From Desulfobacteraceae bacterium (lineage in GTDB: Bacteria; Desulfobacterota; Desulfobacteria; Desulfobacterales; Desulfolunaceae): 38,778 nucleotides of DNA. The position numbers were made by a program, and so were the translations under genes. Under the pieces are notes generated by a model. The model searched no databases, was not told the origin of the DNA, and was given only the letters and a program-made list of their open reading frames with translations. The DNA is taken from assembly GCA_013619155.1 (NCBI GenBank), contig JABXKT010000111.1, forward strand, positions 1-38,778. The letters are read 5' to 3'. Positions 1 to 7,880 of this stretch are shown here, in pieces. The stretch's first letter is position 1, and the number at the start of each line of letters is the position of its first letter.

Positions 1-763
1 CCTCCCCCCCGCCCAGAAAATCGAAGGCGGGATGGTAGTGGAAGAGACCGCCATCGCGATAGACCCCATCGGGAGCTCCGGGAATCTGCTGGATCCCCTC
101 CATGGCGTAGGGAATGGCGCCACTGGCCAGAAGCGCCGAACGCAGGTTCTCCGCCGTGAGGGCCACCTCGCCTCCGGGAAACTCCCCACCGCTTGAAAAG
201 GGGGAACAATCCCGACCGTCAGAAAAGAGGGTGGGACGACACTGCCTGCGAAACATATTCCGGGAGAGACGGTTTATCCCCCAGGCCTTGGCGAGCCCGG
301 CCCCGAGGATCAACGGGTGCTCCGATGCCAGGGCCCCGGAGCAGCGGACGGCCGAGAGGTGGAGCCGGCAGTACGGGTGATCCAAGATAGCCTCGGCCTC
401 TCCCGGTCCGAAGGTAGCGTCCATGATGCGATGGGCCTCCCGCGTCACCTGGGCCGGCGTCACCTTTCCATGATAGTATTGATGGATATAGGCATGGGCC
501 AATCGGTTGAAACCGGAGACCGGGTCCTTTTGAGCCGCCGCCGCAGATTTCCACGATCCGATGGAGGTACCATACAGATGCAGGGGCCGTTGCCGACCGG
601 TAAACCAATCACCGAAAAGGGCCGAGTCCAAACCGTGGAGTACCAGCCACTTGGCCGCTCCGGAAGCCCCCACCACCATGGCCACATCATCGGGGGAGAG
701 TCCTTGAGACTGAATCCTCTCATAGGCCCTGTGCCCCGCCAAAAACATCAAATCACCTGCCAT
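1..763 (-). CDS. Patatin-like phospholipase family protein, 3' end cut by the window
   Basis: This is a serine lipid acyl hydrolase of the patatin type, read from 763 leftwards and still open at position 1, so at least 254 residues are present. The nucleophile elbow GTSIG is seen at residues 65-69 with the candidate serine S67. A glycine-rich GASGAAK stretch near residue 32 fits the oxyanion loop. The DGG triplet at residues 237-239 (in YRDGGLF) supplies the aspartate of the Ser-Asp dyad. The start is firm: AAGGAGG lies just before ATG 763. No signal peptide is visible, so the enzyme is probably cytoplasmic or peripheral on the inner membrane. The lipid substrate cannot be told. It is separated from the thioesterase gene by a repeat-filled gap and is probably transcribed separately. 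Confidence 0.85.
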   Translation of the reverse strand, partial: MAGDLMFLAGHRAYERIQSQGLSPDDVAMVVGASGAAKWLVLHGLDSALFGDWFTGRQRPLHLYGTSIGSWKSAAAAQKDPVSGFNRLAHAYIHQYYHGKVTPAQVTREAHRIMDATFGPGEAEAILDHPYCRLHLSAVRCSGALASEHPLILGAGLAKAWGINRLSRNMFRRQCRPTLFSDGRDCSPFSSGGEFPGGEVALTAENLRSALLASGAIPYAMEGIQQIPGAPDGVYRDGGLFHYHPAFDFLGGGE

Positions 764-1247
764 GCACCCTCCTTAATAAAATCGTGTCCTCGGGCAAAAA
801 AGCCTTCTATGGTCAAAGTGACCAGAAAAAGGGCCTCCGGCGGCCAGGAGATAAATCCCCTGGACCCAGATTTGTAACGGAGACGGACCAAAGGTCCGTC
901 TCCGTTACAGTAAAAGTTTGTTTGGCAACCTTTTCAAAAGGTTGGCTCCCGGCAGGGCCACCGGAGGTAAGCTTTCACTGCACGGCCTCCGGCGGCAAGG
1001 TGAGCCACCTTGAAAGCGGATTGCCGCAGCGCCTTAACCCGCTCCTCGGGTCAAATCACAGCGGCATTTTTCTTAAACGTGTGCATTTATTTTTTACCTA
1101 AGCCCTAAGACGTTTTTTGTTGTGACTGTGACGGGCCTTTGGCCCATCACAGTCACAAATCTGGGGTCCAGGGGCCCCGTCCCTGGCCGCCGGAGGCCCA
1201 TTTTTTGATCACTTTAACCATGGAAGGCATCGCTAAATGCCCCCTTC
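764..1247. repeat. Composite intergenic repeat block 1
   Basis: No gene is seen here. The stretch is a mosaic of repeats found throughout the window. A CCTTCTATGGTCAAAGTGACC module lies at 801-845 and its inverted copy at 1188-1230. A 17-bp perfect stem with a 3-base loop lies at 873-909. A GGTTGGCTCCCGGCAGGGCC module follows at about 928-1010. A longer GCCGC-ended hairpin sits at 1022-1066 and another 17-bp stem, with one mismatch, at 1121-1157. The block ends in inverted orientation, so it looks like two composite units head to head between two minus-strand genes. Confidence 0.75.
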
Positions 1248-1772
1248 TCACCTACCAATGGCGGAGACGGCACGGGCAAGCTCGGTCAGTTCGTCCTCCG
1301 TCATGATGCCCATGGTGCCAAACTGTTCCGGGGTAAAGAGGACAAACTCTCCGTGCGAGGAGGCGCACAAGTCCCCTTCCGCATCCCATATCTCTCCCAC
1401 CATAACCACCTTACGGTCTCCTATCCGCTCTTTCACATACCCCGTTACGGAAAGGGGAGTATCGATACGTACCGGCTTTTTAAAGTTCACCTGCATCCCC
1501 TTGGTGAGGGTGAATCGCTTCGTCAGGTAAAGAGCGGTCCACCCCATGACCTCGTCGAGGAGGGTGGAGAGAATCCCCCCGTGAACCAGGGTACTCCATC
1601 CGCGAAACTGGCGCTTCACAGTCACCGAGGAACGAAGGCGGTTTCCATTGGATTCAAAGGTCATATGAAGACCATGGGGATTCTCCAAACCGCAGGCAAA
1701 ACACCCTTTATCCAAACCCACGAGGGGTTCCCATCTCTCTTCACGCATTGCATCACTCATCATCGCGTCCAT
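1248..1772 (-). CDS. PaaI-type hotdog-fold thioesterase
   Basis: This 174-residue protein is predicted to hydrolyse an acyl-CoA thioester in the cytoplasm. It shows the family's N-terminal signature CFACGLENPHGL (about residues 24-35), followed by VHGGILSTLLDE (63-74), where the HGG turn and D73 mark the hotdog helix and active site. The length is normal for a single-hotdog protein. The reading frame is open further upstream, but that part overlaps the TetR gene and has no family similarity; ATG 1772 (or ATG 1763/1760) lies 30-40 bases after the TetR stop. No clear ribosome binding site precedes any of these, so translation may be coupled to tetR. The acyl substrate is unknown. Pairing with a TetR regulator suggests induction by an acyl or aromatic compound, which is inference. 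Confidence 0.85.
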   Translation of the reverse strand: MDAMMSDAMREERWEPLVGLDKGCFACGLENPHGLHMTFESNGNRLRSSVTVKRQFRGWSTLVHGGILSTLLDEVMGWTALYLTKRFTLTKGMQVNFKKPVRIDTPLSVTGYVKERIGDRKVVMVGEIWDAEGDLCASSHGEFVLFTPEQFGTMGIMTEDELTELARAVSAIGR

Positions 1773-1801
1773 TTTGCTAAAATAAATATTTGGGTAACGA
1801 T

Positions 1802-2401
1802 TCACCCCACCCCCAAAATCAGCCGGGCGGCCTGAATCATATGACGACAGTGGGCATCGAAGGTGCCCGCTTCGATATGGTACCGGCAAAAATAGTGGGA
1901 ACCCTCACAAAGGGATATCAAGGCCTCGGCCGAGGCCGTGGGGTCCGATACATGGATGGCACCAGCCTTAGACAACAGGTCCATCTGTTCCAGGAGGTAG
2001 ACCCGGTAGCGGCCGTAGAGGTTACGTACCCGTTCCATAAGCGAGTCGTGCCTCTGACTCAGGGCGAGAAAGGAGAAGACCACAGAAAAATTAACCGCCT
2101 CGTGCCACTCAAGACTCCAGAGAAGGGTGAGTAGGCGCTCTAAGCGCTCATGGGGATCGCCCCCTTCGGGAAGCTTGGCAAAGAGGAGGGCGTAGGTCTC
2201 AAGTACCTCATCCACCAGGGCCATCACCATCTTCTCCTTGGTACCGAAGTAATGGATGAGAAGGCTCGGATGGACCCCAGCCCGCCGCGCCACCTTGGCC
2301 ACCGACGCATTTTCGAAGCCTTCGGCCTCGATCACCTGGTGAAACGCCCGTAAAATGGCCGGTTTTCTCTCCTCTGCACTCTGTCTCTTTCGCCCTGTCA
2401 T
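1802..2401 (-). CDS. TetR/AcrR-family transcriptional regulator
   Basis: This 199-residue protein is a DNA-binding regulator of the TetR type. The N-terminal helix-turn-helix covers about residues 15-60, with the recognition-helix region VHPSLLIHYFGTKEKM that is characteristic of the family. The remainder is an all-helical ligand-binding and dimerisation domain without recognisable specificity. The start ATG 2401 has GGGGGGT just upstream. The thioesterase gene begins about 30 bases after its stop on the same strand, so the two are likely co-transcribed and the thioesterase is the obvious candidate target. An element with inverted-repeat ends lies immediately upstream (2424-2575) and could carry or disturb the promoter and operator. 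Confidence 0.9.
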   Translation of the reverse strand: MTGRKRQSAEERKPAILRAFHQVIEAEGFENASVAKVARRAGVHPSLLIHYFGTKEKMVMALVDEVLETYALLFAKLPEGGDPHERLERLLTLLWSLEWHEAVNFSVVFSFLALSQRHDSLMERVRNLYGRYRVYLLEQMDLLSKAGAIHVSDPTASAEALISLCEGSHYFCRYHIEAGTFDAHCRHMIQAARLILGVG

Positions 2402-2423
2402 ACCCCCCCTGTCCCACGTCTAT

Positions 2424-2575
2424 TACCTAAAAGTTGCATTCACCGCTTTGTGCCATGGCCAAAATACTACTATTACGAGTATTTATGATGTGTTCTACTG
2501 GTCATCAAAGTTACGGCAGCCGAAAATGCAGAAATTAGCTCACCCTTTGGGAACGCCCTTTGCAACTTTTAGGTA
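2424..2575. mobile_element. MITE-like element with 13-bp terminal inverted repeats and flanking TA
   Basis: The ends CCTAAAAGTTGCA (2426-2438) and TGCAACTTTTAGG (2561-2573) are perfect inverted repeats, and each is bordered outwards by TA (2424-2425 and 2574-2575). That is the layout of a 148-bp non-autonomous element with a TA target duplication, as produced by IS630/mariner-type transposases. No open frame of useful length lies inside. It sits between the TetR gene and the cupin gene, both on the minus strand. An alternative is a long-range operator or regulatory hairpin for tetR. Only one copy is visible in the window. Confidence 0.5.
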
Positions 2576-2676
2576 TTAATTAAACATTCATTTAATAAGA
2601 GAAGCCAGGCGTCCTGTCAATGCCCCGATAAGGACAAAGCATCTCGAATATGTACAAGGCTCCCAGCGCCCTCCCC

Positions 2677-2997
2677 TCACTTAAAATGCACCGCCAGCCA
2701 GATCGTCTCCCGATCGGAGGGGGTCCACACCACCCGATGCCGTGCATGGGCGGGGATGAGAAGATGATCTCCGGCAGAAAGGCCAAAGACCGCCTCTCCC
2801 TCGAACTGAAGGCGCGCCTCCCCCACCACCACCAGTACCCACTCCTTACGATCCTGATCGTACCACTCTCCCTCGGCCGAGGCATGGCCCTTGGAGACGA
2901 TGCGTTCGATGGTCACCCCATCTCCCGTGGCCAGAATCGTCACCAGCTCTTCGGGAAGGGGAGAGGATATATGATCAAACAATGACGCGCATATCAT
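2677..2997 (-). CDS. Small cupin-domain protein
   Basis: This 106-residue single-domain protein belongs to the cupin superfamily. It carries the run EWYDQD.EWV..V.GEA (about residues 44-62) and a second motif GDHLLIPAHARHRV (76-89), whose histidines are plausible metal ligands. Closely similar small cupins are common in proteobacteria, and their function is usually unassigned. The frame is open much further upstream, but the upper part reads through intergenic repeats. AAGGAG nine bases before ATG 2997 fixes the start. It has no obvious partner gene. The TA-flanked element separates it from tetR downstream. Confidence 0.85.
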   Translation of the reverse strand: MICASLFDHISSPLPEELVTILATGDGVTIERIVSKGHASAEGEWYDQDRKEWVLVVVGEARLQFEGEAVFGLSAGDHLLIPAHARHRVVWTPSDRETIWLAVHFK

Positions 2998-3798
2998 GGG
3001 CCGTACTCCTTTTTCATATGGGAACGATTCAAATTCAAAAAAATGCCTTCTAATGGTTAAAGTGACCAAGAAACATGCCTCCGGCGGCCAGGGCCGGGGC
3101 CCCTGGACCCCACGTGTGTGACTGTAACGGACCGTTGGTCCGTTGCAGTCACTATAAAAACCTGTTTGACAACCTTTCCAAAAGGTTGGCTCCCGGCAGG
3201 GCTGCCAGAGGCAGGCTTTAACCGCATGGCCTCCGGCGGTCAGGGACGGGCCCCTGGACCCCAGGTTTGTCACTATGATGGGCCCAATTCATAAAAATTA
3301 GCAAAAGCTTAGCTTCCGACAGAACCGCTGGAGGCAAGCTTTCGCCGCATGGCCTTCTATGGTTAAAATGGCCCCAAAAAAAATGGGCCTCAGGCGGCAA
3401 GGGTGGCGAAGCCACGCGAGGCAAAAACACCTTAAAAGCAGGTGACAGACACACTTCACCCCTCGTGCCCCAGGGCGCATCTCTCTTTGGTTTTAGGTTT
3501 ACCAGGGCTTACCATTTAAGGGCTATTTATCAAACTTTTCAAAAGTTTGGCCCCCGATAGGGCCGCAGGAGGCACGCTTTGGCCGCATGGCCTTCTATAA
3601 TTAAAATGACCAAAAATGGGCCTCAGGCGGCTCTGTGCGATTAAAATGAGCCGCAATAGTCACGCCGTATCTTTAATGGTAAACTGTTTTCAGCCGACCG
3701 AGGCCGTGGTATGACTCCAGGGCATCGATCCTGCCCGCAAGTTTCCCACGACTCCGGGTCCTGACACCACCCTTTTTAGTCCTATTTTAAGTGAATCC
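2998..3798. repeat. Composite intergenic repeat block 2 (about 800 bp, no gene)
   Basis: This gap separates the cupin gene (minus) from the radical SAM gene (plus) and shows no credible gene. Three tandem, increasingly degenerate copies of the window's composite repeat can be followed. The CCTTCTATGGTTAAAATG module occurs at 3043-3090, 3349-3398 and 3586-3631. A 16-bp stem with a GTT loop lies at 3118-3152. GGTTGGCTCCCGGCAGGGC-type modules start near 3173, 3300 and 3533. A weak version of the longer hairpin is at about 3455-3485. The last 130 bases before the next gene are repeat-free and should hold its promoter. Confidence 0.75.
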
Positions 3799-5340
3799 GT
3801 GACACATCCCCCCACACAGAAAAAAATACTCTTTGTCTACCCCCCGGCCACCAAAATCAGCGAGCCACCTGCCGGTATTGCTCGACTGACGGGAGCCTTG
3901 CGTCACCACGGAGTCGAGGTCACCTCGGTGGACATGAGCCTCGAAGGGCTGAGCTATCTTTTAGAGAGCGCCCCCCCTGCCGACGACCGCTGGAGCCGTC
4001 GGGCCCTCCAGAAAAAAGAGGGCAACCTGGCCCTTCTCAAGGGCAAGGCCGGTTACGAGAAGATCGACCGCTACCGCAATGCCGTCGGGGAGATCAACCG
4101 GTTGCTCCAGATGGCCTCCCAAGGCAAGGGAGCTTTGGCCTCCATCGCCAACTACAAGAGTGAGACCCTCTCCCCGGTAAAAAGTGCCGACCTGATCGAG
4201 GCGGCCCGCACCCCGGAATCCAACCTCTACTTCCCCTACTTCGAAAAACGATTTCAGGAGCTGGACGCACGCTGCGGAGGGCTCTCCACCGTGGGCCTCT
4301 CCATGAATTTTCTCAACCAGGCCCTCACCACCTTTGCCATGATCGGGTTTCTCAAGAAAAAATACCCATCCGTACGCATCGTCCTCGGCGGCGGCCTCGT
4401 CACCTCATGGATGCGCATGCCAAACTGGAAAAGCCCCTTTACAGAGTTGGTGGACGTGATGATTCCAGGGGAGGGGGAGCACGAGATACTGGGACTCTTC
4501 GGCATCGATGCCAGTGAGAAGAGCTATACCCCGGACTACAGCGATTTTAAGGAGACCCCCTACCTCGCCCCAGGATTTATCCTCCCCTTCTCCACCGCCG
4601 GCGGATGCTGGTGGCGCAAGTGCACCTTCTGCCCGGAACGTGCCGAGAAGAACCCCTACACACCGGTGGCCAAGGCGGATGCCGTGGCCCAACTCACCGC
4701 CCTGGTCGAAAATTTAAAGCCCGTCATGGTGCATATCCTCGATAACTCCGTGGGACCGGCCTTCTTAAAACGGCTCATCTCTAGCGGATTCTGCACCCCC
4801 TGGTACGCCTTCGCCCGGGTGACTCATCACTTCACCGATGAAGATTTCTGCCGGGCCTTAAAGGCCTCGGGATGCCAGATGCTGAAACTCGGCATCGAAT
4901 CCGGGGATGCCAGCGTCCTCACCGAGATGAACAAGGGCGTTGAACTCACCCTCGTCTCCCGAGCCCTTCACACCCTCCACAAGGTGGGAATCCAAACCTA
5001 CGTCTACCTCCTCTTCGGCACCCCATCAGAGACCGAGGCCACGGCACGAAAGACCTTAGACTTTGCCGTGGCCCACCATGAGACCATCGGCTTTTTAAAT
5101 CTGTCTGTCTTCAACCTCCCCTACTTTGCCCCCGAGGCCGCCACCTTAAAGACCCAGAACTTCTATGAGGGGGATCTCTCCCTTTACAGCGAGTTCCACC
5201 ACCCTCTGGGGTGGAATCGCAGCAAAATTCGCCATTTCATCGACAAAGAGTTCAAGAAGCACCCCCTCATGGCCCCCATCGTCCATGGCGATCCCCCGGT
5301 CTTCAACTCCAACCACGCCGCCTTCTTCTCCCCCCGATGA
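3799..5340 (+). CDS. B12-binding-type radical SAM protein with a CX4CX2C cluster motif
   Basis: This 513-residue protein joins an N-terminal Rossmann-like half of the B12-binding radical SAM type (KILFVYPPA at 9-17, later IVLGGGLVTS and VDVMIPGEGE at 194-226) to a radical SAM core. The cluster cysteines are C270, C275 and C278, spaced CX4CX2C rather than the usual CX3CX2C. LGIESGD (364-370) matches the SAM-binding strand region. No DXHXXG cobalamin-ligand motif is visible, so any B12 would bind base-off without a protein histidine or not at all. The family includes methylases, cyclases and enzymes of lipid and natural-product metabolism; the substrate here is unknown. The start is GTG 3799, because the only nearby in-frame alternative upstream is blocked by a stop; its ribosome site is weak. 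It stands alone between repeat blocks. Confidence 0.85.
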   Translation: MTHPPTQKKILFVYPPATKISEPPAGIARLTGALRHHGVEVTSVDMSLEGLSYLLESAPPADDRWSRRALQKKEGNLALLKGKAGYEKIDRYRNAVGEINRLLQMASQGKGALASIANYKSETLSPVKSADLIEAARTPESNLYFPYFEKRFQELDARCGGLSTVGLSMNFLNQALTTFAMIGFLKKKYPSVRIVLGGGLVTSWMRMPNWKSPFTELVDVMIPGEGEHEILGLFGIDASEKSYTPDYSDFKETPYLAPGFILPFSTAGGCWWRKCTFCPERAEKNPYTPVAKADAVAQLTALVENLKPVMVHILDNSVGPAFLKRLISSGFCTPWYAFARVTHHFTDEDFCRALKASGCQMLKLGIESGDASVLTEMNKGVELTLVSRALHTLHKVGIQTYVYLLFGTPSETEATARKTLDFAVAHHETIGFLNLSVFNLPYFAPEAATLKTQNFYEGDLSLYSEFHHPLGWNRSKIRHFIDKEFKKHPLMAPIVHGDPPVFNSNHAAFFSPR

Positions 5341-5831
5341 GACGGGCCATACCGGTGAAAAAGCGCCAGCCTCCGGCGGCCAGGGACTGGCCCCTGGACC
5401 CCAGGTGTGTGTATGTGACGGGCCTTTGGCCCCTCACATACACTATAAAAAATGTCTTAAAAGGCAGGTATGCCTATCATCAAAAAAAAATTTACCGAAG
5501 CGGCATTCCCGCGCCTGGACGCAAAATCCAGGGCTCTGGCAAAGAACAAATAAACAAAATCTCATAAAGAATGCCACTGTGCTTTGCCCCGAGGATCGGG
5601 GCAAAGCACAGTGGCATCCCATTTTCGAGGTGTTTTTGCCGAAGTGGCTTCGCCACCCTCGCCGCCGGAGGCCTCGCTTTTTGTCTGTTTTATTTTTGCT
5701 CCGGCGCCGAACCATGACCAATAAACCGGCATAAAATCGTAAAAACTCAAAGAAAAAAGAGCCGGTGAATAGCCATCCTTTCTGTGCTATGAATAGATCT
5801 TCTTAACCCGGCACCCAAGGAGACGACCTTC
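5341..5831. repeat. Composite intergenic repeat block 3
   Basis: No gene is seen. A CCTCCGGCGGCCAGGG module (from about 5369) is followed by a 16-bp stem with a TTT loop at 5409-5443. Further on there is an exceptionally strong hairpin of about 20 bp at 5571-5617 around GAGGAT. A GAAGTGGCTTCGCCACC-type palindrome with CCGCCGGAGG closes the block at about 5640-5675. The 5571-5617 hairpin lies 230 bases after the radical SAM stop and could also end its transcript, although no T-run follows. Confidence 0.75.
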
Positions 5832-7709
5832 ATGCAGCAGACCTCAGACGCCCCCCAGAGCCTTCTTAAGACCCGGCGTTTCGCCCCCTTCTTCTGGACC
5901 CAGTTCGCAGGGGCCTTTAACGACAATATCTTTAAAAACGTCCTCATGCTGCTCCTGGCCTTTCGAACGGTCCAGGCCGGCCAGGCCGATATCCTGATGA
6001 ATATGGCCGCTGGCCTCTTCATCCTCCCCTTCTTTCTCTTCTCCTCCCTTGCCGGACAGATCGCCGACAAATACGAGAAGGCACGCCTCATCCGCATCAT
6101 CAAAGTTGCCGAAATCGCCATAATGGGCGCGGGGGCCGCAACCCTCATCATGGGGAGCACCGCCTCCCTTCTCGCCCTCCTCTTTCTCATGGGCACCCAG
6201 TCCGCCTTCTTCGGCCCGGTCAAGTACAGCATCATGCCCCAGCATCTGGCCCCCACAGAGATCATCGCGGGCAACGCCCTGGTGGAGATGGGCACCTTCG
6301 TAGCCATCCTCGCCGGGACCATCGCCGGGGGGCTCCTCATTCAGCTCCCCCTCTTCATCGCCGCCCTGGCCGTTATGGCAACGGCCCTCGGCGGATGGCT
6401 CATCAGCCGCAAGATCCCCGATGCGCCGGCGGCCTGCCCATCCCTTACCATTCGCTGGAACCTCTTCCGGGAGACGATCCGCACCTTAGGCTACGCACGA
6501 AAAGAGAGGACCGTCTTCCTCTCCATCCTCGGCATCTCCTGGTTCTGGTTCTTGGGGGCCTGCTACGTTACCCAGATTCCCACCTATACCCAGAAGGTCC
6601 TGCACAGCAGCGAGGGGGTGGCCACCCTGCTTCTCGCCATGTTCTCCATCGGCATCGGCGGCGGCTCCATGCTCTGTGAATACCTCTCCGGCAAGAAGAT
6701 CGAGTACGGGCTCGTTCCCATTGGCTCCCTGGGTCTCAGCCTCTTCGGCATCCACCTGGCCTTGACCGGCACCCTGGCCCCGGTGGCAACGCCCCACTCC
6801 ATCCTCAGTTTTCTAAGGGCCCCGGGGAGTCTTCCCATCCTCACGGACCTTGTCCTCATCGGCATCTTCGGCGGCCTCTACATCGTGCCCCTCTTTGCCA
6901 TCGTCCAGACCCGCAGCGAGGCGAGCCACCGCTCCCGGGTCATCGCCGCCAACAACATCTTAAACGCCCTGTTCATGGTGGGAGCGGCTCTTCTGGGGGG
7001 GATTTTTCTCGGCCCCTTACATCTCTCCATCCCCGCCCTCTTCCTCACCATCACCCTCATGAACATCGCCGTGGCCACCTATATTTACACCCTGGTGCCC
7101 GAATTCACCATGCGCTGCCTGGCCTGGGTCATCACCCACCTCTTCTACCGCATCCACCACGAAAATCTGGAGAAGATCCCCAGTCAGGGCCCGGCGGTTA
7201 TCGTCTGCAACCACGTCAGCTACATGGACGCCCTCATCATCGGAAGCTGCTGCCGACGGCCCATCCGATTTGTCATGGACCAGGGCATCTTCGGCATCCC
7301 CGTGCTGAACTTTATCTTCCGCACCGGAAATAGCATCCCCATCACGTCCAAAGAGAAGAACCCGGAGAGCTACCACACCGCCTTTGATTGCATCGCCGAC
7401 GCCCTTGAAAAGGGCGAGATCGTGGCCATCTTCCCCGAGGGCAGGCTCACCCGCACCGGAGAGATGGGCGACTTTAAGAAGGGGATCGAGAAGATCATTC
7501 ACCGCACCCCCGCCCCGGTTATTCCCACGGCCCTTCAAGGGCTCTGGGGCAGCTTTTTCAGTCACAAAAACGGATCGGCCTTCGCCAAGCGCCCCCGCCG
7601 CCTCTACTCCAGAATCCACTTCACCGTAGGAGACGCCGTGGCACCGGAGGCGGTGACAGCAGAGGGCCTCCGGGACCTGGTCACGGGCCTTAAGGGGGAG
7701 TCGGCTTAG
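5832..7709 (+). CDS. Fused LplT-like MFS transporter and PlsC-type acyltransferase
   Basis: This 625-residue membrane protein has two parts. Residues 1-425 form a 12-helix major facilitator domain resembling the lysophospholipid flippase LplT. Residues about 430-625 form a 1-acylglycerol-phosphate acyltransferase-like domain, with the catalytic NHVSYMD motif (H461, D466) and the FPEGR substrate motif (534-538). Proteins of this kind flip lysophospholipids inwards and re-acylate them, repairing membrane lipids at the inner membrane. Many relatives carry a third, AMP-binding acyl-ACP synthetase domain, as in Aas; it is absent here and no separate copy lies nearby. The start is supported by AAGGAG eight bases upstream. 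The sequence continues smoothly across the fusion with no frameshift. Confidence 0.9.
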   Translation: MQQTSDAPQSLLKTRRFAPFFWTQFAGAFNDNIFKNVLMLLLAFRTVQAGQADILMNMAAGLFILPFFLFSSLAGQIADKYEKARLIRIIKVAEIAIMGAGAATLIMGSTASLLALLFLMGTQSAFFGPVKYSIMPQHLAPTEIIAGNALVEMGTFVAILAGTIAGGLLIQLPLFIAALAVMATALGGWLISRKIPDAPAACPSLTIRWNLFRETIRTLGYARKERTVFLSILGISWFWFLGACYVTQIPTYTQKVLHSSEGVATLLLAMFSIGIGGGSMLCEYLSGKKIEYGLVPIGSLGLSLFGIHLALTGTLAPVATPHSILSFLRAPGSLPILTDLVLIGIFGGLYIVPLFAIVQTRSEASHRSRVIAANNILNALFMVGAALLGGIFLGPLHLSIPALFLTITLMNIAVATYIYTLVPEFTMRCLAWVITHLFYRIHHENLEKIPSQGPAVIVCNHVSYMDALIIGSCCRRPIRFVMDQGIFGIPVLNFIFRTGNSIPITSKEKNPESYHTAFDCIADALEKGEIVAIFPEGRLTRTGEMGDFKKGIEKIIHRTPAPVIPTALQGLWGSFFSHKNGSAFAKRPRRLYSRIHFTVGDAVAPEAVTAEGLRDLVTGLKGESA

Positions 7710-7760
7710 AATCGAAGAGAGAAAATATGAAATCCCCTGGCAGAATCGTCTCAGATATGA

Positions 7761-7781
7761 TCTTTATATAAAATATAAAGA
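7761..7781. other. 9-bp AT-rich perfect inverted repeat
   Basis: TCTTTATAT and ATATAAAGA flank AAA. It lies 52 bases after the acyltransferase stop and 100 bases before the next start, so it could be part of an operator or a weak transcript end. No T-run follows on the plus strand, so a terminator role is not supported. Confidence 0.35.
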
Positions 7782-7880
7782 GACCGACGGCAGGTCTGAC
7801 TCCGGCCCATTCCGGCATCTGCACCGCCTTAGGTTCCGAAGCCTCAACTATAAAATAATATAATAATAAAAAGACCCCAC

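Noticed and set aside
219-723. Two minus-strand open frames at the left edge
   Set aside because: They are out of frame with the patatin-like gene, which has the ribosome site, GTSIG and DGG motifs.
784-1101. 105-codon open frame in the first repeat block
   Set aside because: It translates the palindromic repeats; similar peptides appear wherever the repeats occur.
3218-3480. Two small minus-strand open frames in repeat block 2
   Set aside because: They read through repeat modules and have no start signal.
795-3660. CRISPR array
   Set aside because: Repeats are palindromic modules of unequal spacing without unique spacers of constant length, and no cas genes are near.
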